Position numbers and translations under genes: made by a program
From: Anaerolineales bacterium
Lineage (GTDB): Bacteria > Chloroflexota > Anaerolineae > Anaerolineales > JABWBV01
Direction of reading: 5' to 3'
NCBI GenBank assembly: GCA_027019845.1
Contig: JALUWE010000489.1
Coordinates: 1-7,217, forward strand
Length of the DNA: 7,217 nt
Part shown: positions 5,605 to 7,217 of the stretch, in pieces
Layout: each line of letters begins with the position of its first letter
Numbering within the stretch: the stretch's first letter is position 1
The notes under the pieces: model-generated
Told to the model about the DNA's origin: nothing
What the model saw: only the letters and a program-made list of their open reading frames with translations
The model's database searches: none

Positions 5605-5837
5605 GTCGAAACAATGGCCGGGTTGTAGATTATCTCCTCTGTAGCCCAGGCTGCGTATCGTAAAGCCTGCTGAATGTCTTCCAATTCTAAATCCGGATAC
5701 TCTGCAATGATTTCCTCAGGCGTCATACCATTGGCAATGAGATTGACTATCAGCGAAACCGAAATCCGCATCCCTCGTATGCACGCTTTTCCACCGAGAA
5801 TATCGGGATTCGATGTGATTCGATCAAAACCGAACAT
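5601..5837 (-). CDS. DUF433 family antitoxin-like protein
   Basis: 78 residues. The DUF433 signature FDRITSNPDILGGKACIRGMRISV occupies about residues 3-26, then comes the helix pair around GMTPEEIIAEYPDLELEDIQQALRYAA (37-63). The family has a winged-helix-like DNA-binding fold and commonly serves as the antitoxin of a DUF5615 PIN-like toxin encoded just downstream. Here no intact toxin follows. I place the start at the ATG before FGFDRI, because GAGG (5843-5846) lies five bases ahead of it. A TTG eight codons further upstream is possible but has no comparable ribosome site. The gene runs opposite to its neighbours, lies in visibly lower-GC DNA and has its own promoter. All of this suggests a transferred cassette. 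Confidence 0.9.
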   Translation of the reverse strand: MFGFDRITSNPDILGGKACIRGMRISVSLIVNLIANGMTPEEIIAEYPDLELEDIQQALRYAAWATEEIIYNPAIVST

Positions 5838-5882
5838 ATTTGCCTCACATTCGGATAACAAGTTTCAGGAGTAATGCTTTTC

Positions 5883-5909
5883 CAAGTGTACGGCACAAAC
5901 GAGCACTTG
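5883..5909. promoter_or_regulatory. Candidate operator CAAGTG-N15-CACTTG
   Basis: Six-base perfect inverted arms (5883-5888 and 5904-5909) straddle the spacer and overlap the -10 and -35 elements of the DUF433 promoter. This is well placed for autorepression by a dimeric antitoxin. Six-base arms can occur by chance, so it is a candidate only. Confidence 0.4.
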
Positions 5910-5913
5910 TCAA
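5885..5913 (-). promoter_or_regulatory. Sigma70-type promoter for the DUF433 gene
   Basis: On the minus strand a perfect TTGACA -35 (5908-5913) is followed after exactly 17 bases by TACACT (5885-5890), matching four of six -10 positions including the key first TA and last T. The predicted transcript starts near 5878, leaving a leader of about 40 bases before the ATG at 5837. Confidence 0.7.
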
Positions 5914-5950
5914 CGAAACAAATAAGACGGCTCGCAATTGCAGGTATTAC

Positions 5951-5975
5951 AAAAATGAAAGCCGCTCGCGCGGCT
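5951..5975 (-). terminator. Possible minus-strand terminator hairpin
   Basis: AGCCGC (5960-5965) and GCGGCT (5970-5975) form a six-pair stem with a four-base loop. Read on the minus strand it is followed by TTCATTTTT, an interrupted T-rich tail. It could end antisense transcripts from the DUF1501 gene before they reach the cassette, or be part of the imported cassette. Alternatively, it is simply a hairpin in the DUF1501 leader, 25 bases before its ATG. Confidence 0.35.
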
Positions 5976-6000
5976 GCTCAATCCACACCCAGGAGCGTAT

Positions 6001-7217
6001 ATGTCCACCCTGACTCGACGAGAATTCCTCACCGCGGCTCTGACCCAACCCTGGAAAGTGGCCTGGCCGGCCTGGATGCCGCGGCTGGCCTTCGCGCCCG
6101 CACAGACCGCGCCGCGCGGGGATGTGCTCGTGGTCGTGTTCCTGCGCGGCGCGGCAGACGTGCTCAACATGCTCGTGCCCCACGGGGAAGAGGCGTACTA
6201 CAAACTGCGCCCCACCCTGAGCATCCCGCGGCCCGACGACCCGCGCGCCCCGCTCGGGGAGCGCACCTTCGACCTGGACGGCTTCTTCGGGCTGCACCCC
6301 GCGCTCAGGCCGCTGCTGCCCGCGTGGCAGGCCGGGCACCTGGCCCCCATCCACGCGGTGGGCGCGCCGGACGAATCGCGCTCCCACTTCCGCGCCATGG
6401 AGCTGATGGAACGCGGGGTGGACGACGAAAACGGCCCGGCCACCGGCTGGATTGGCCGCCACCTTGCCACGCTCGACACCGGCAACAACTCCCCCTTGCG
6501 CGCCATCGGCCTGGGGGAGAAGACCCAACGCAGCCTGCGCGGCCCGATACCGGTCTCCGCGCTGCGCTCGATTGCCGATTTTCACCTGGGCGGCGATTTG
6601 CAGGCCGTGGCGCAGATGCAATCCGCGCTGGCCGCGCTGTACAGCGAGCAGGACTCGCTCGGCCAACTGGGCCGCGAGACGCTCAAAATCCTGGACACGC
6701 TGGAGGCCCTGAACCCGCGAGCATACCAACCGGCCAACGAGGCCCGCTACCCCGAATCCGACTTCGGCAACGGCCTGCGCCAGATCGCCATGCTGGTCAA
6801 GGCCGAGGTCGGGCTGGAGGTGGCCGCTATCGACGTGGGCGGCTGGGACACGCACTTCGCGCAGGGCAGCACCGGCGGCCAGATGGCACGCCTGCTGGCC
6901 GATCTCGGGGAGGGGCTGGCCGCGTTCCACGCCGACCTGATCGAGCACGCCGGACGCCTGACCGTGGTGGTCATGTCCGAGTTCGGGCGCCGCGCCTATG
7001 AGAACGCCAGCCTGGGCACGGACCACGGCCACGGCAGCGCGATGCTGCTGATGGGCGGTAATGTGGCGGGCGGCAAGGTACACGGCATCTGGCCGGGGCT
7101 GGAGGAGGGGCAGTTGTTCGGCCCCGGTGATCTGGCAGTGACGATTGATTACCGCGATGTGTTGGGGGAGGTGCTGGCAAAACGGATGAACAACCCCGCG
7201 TTGGGGGCGGTGTTCCC
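6001..7217 (+). CDS. DUF1501 family protein, Tat-exported (3' end outside window)
   Basis: 405 codons are visible with no stop; the last motif suggests only a short C-terminal piece is missing. The N-terminus has a twin-arginine motif (Thr5-Arg-Arg-Glu-Phe-Leu10) and a plausible cleavage site after Ala32 (AFA), although the hydrophobic region is weak and broken by Lys19 and Arg28. DUF1501 landmarks are VVVFLRGAADVLN (44-56), RSHFRAME (127-134), GGWDTH (280-285), VVMSEFGRR (323-331) and GTDHGHG (339-345). The Asp/His/Glu-rich motifs fit the alkaline phosphatase/sulfatase-like superfamily to which DUF1501 is usually linked, but no substrate is known. The first motif has GAADVLN where GGxDGLN is common. 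AGGAG at 5991-5995, five bases before the ATG, fixes the start. Its partner is the DUF1800 gene upstream, with which it probably formed an operon before the cassette arrived. Confidence 0.92.
   Translation, partial: MSTLTRREFLTAALTQPWKVAWPAWMPRLAFAPAQTAPRGDVLVVVFLRGAADVLNMLVPHGEEAYYKLRPTLSIPRPDDPRAPLGERTFDLDGFFGLHPALRPLLPAWQAGHLAPIHAVGAPDESRSHFRAMELMERGVDDENGPATGWIGRHLATLDTGNNSPLRAIGLGEKTQRSLRGPIPVSALRSIADFHLGGDLQAVAQMQSALAALYSEQDSLGQLGRETLKILDTLEALNPRAYQPANEARYPESDFGNGLRQIAMLVKAEVGLEVAAIDVGGWDTHFAQGSTGGQMARLLADLGEGLAAFHADLIEHAGRLTVVVMSEFGRRAYENASLGTDHGHGSAMLLMGGNVAGGKVHGIWPGLEEGQLFGPGDLAVTIDYRDVLGEVLAKRMNNPALGAVF

Noticed and set aside
5495..5641. Short plus-strand reading frame from GTG 5495 (VKNFFQRFVFVFLSAL) after GGAGG
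   Set aside because: It looks like a signal peptide, but the spacing to GGAGG is only four bases, it runs into the antisense of the DUF433 gene and stops at about 48 codons. The hydrophobic run is the complement of A-rich minus-strand codons.
5947..7083. 378-residue minus-strand open frame and 375-residue plus-strand frame over 5874-7001
   Set aside because: Both are shadows of the DUF1501 gene in GC-rich DNA. The plus-strand one starts only two bases after an AGGAG, which is too close, and gives an Arg/Pro/Ala-rich nonsense translation.

Overview
This GC-rich window has compact genes and intergenic gaps packed with short tandem repeats and small inverted-repeat elements. That combination, together with the Tat-exported DUF1800/DUF1501 pair and the zf-HC2 anti-sigma protein, suggests a Chloroflexota (Anaerolineae-like) genome. 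The assignment is an inference from style, not from a marker gene.

Bases 1-3760: a heptamer array (3-50) leads into a zinc-finger anti-sigma-like membrane protein (95-667). An 8/9-bp array (677-875) follows, then a small polytopic membrane protein (913-1419), a dienelactone-hydrolase-family enzyme (1474-2232) and a coupled 88-residue protein (2243-2509), closed by a clear terminator (2538-2563). A 711-bp gap then holds four kinds of repeat: TTCAGTG heptamers, a 98-bp tandem repeat, a REP-like direct repeat and an AATTACCC array. Next comes a second membrane protein (3221-3760), evidently a paralogue of the first.

Bases 3761-7217: a 132-bp element with 11-bp perfect terminal inverted repeats (3804-3935) precedes a DUF1800 Tat lipoprotein (3988-5493). 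Its usual partner, a DUF1501 Tat protein (6001 to the window end, incomplete), is 507 bp further on. The gap carries a divergent, lower-GC cassette on the minus strand: a DUF433 antitoxin-like gene with its own consensus promoter and a candidate operator, followed by what looks like a decayed PIN-like toxin start.

Functional picture: the anti-sigma-like protein probably belongs to an envelope-sensing regulatory unit whose sigma factor would lie upstream of the window. The two membrane proteins may be part of that unit. The DUF1800/DUF1501 pair is a separate exported-protein module interrupted by an orphaned toxin-antitoxin remnant. No wholly new system can be demonstrated. The most unusual content is the repeat landscape and the broken cassette.
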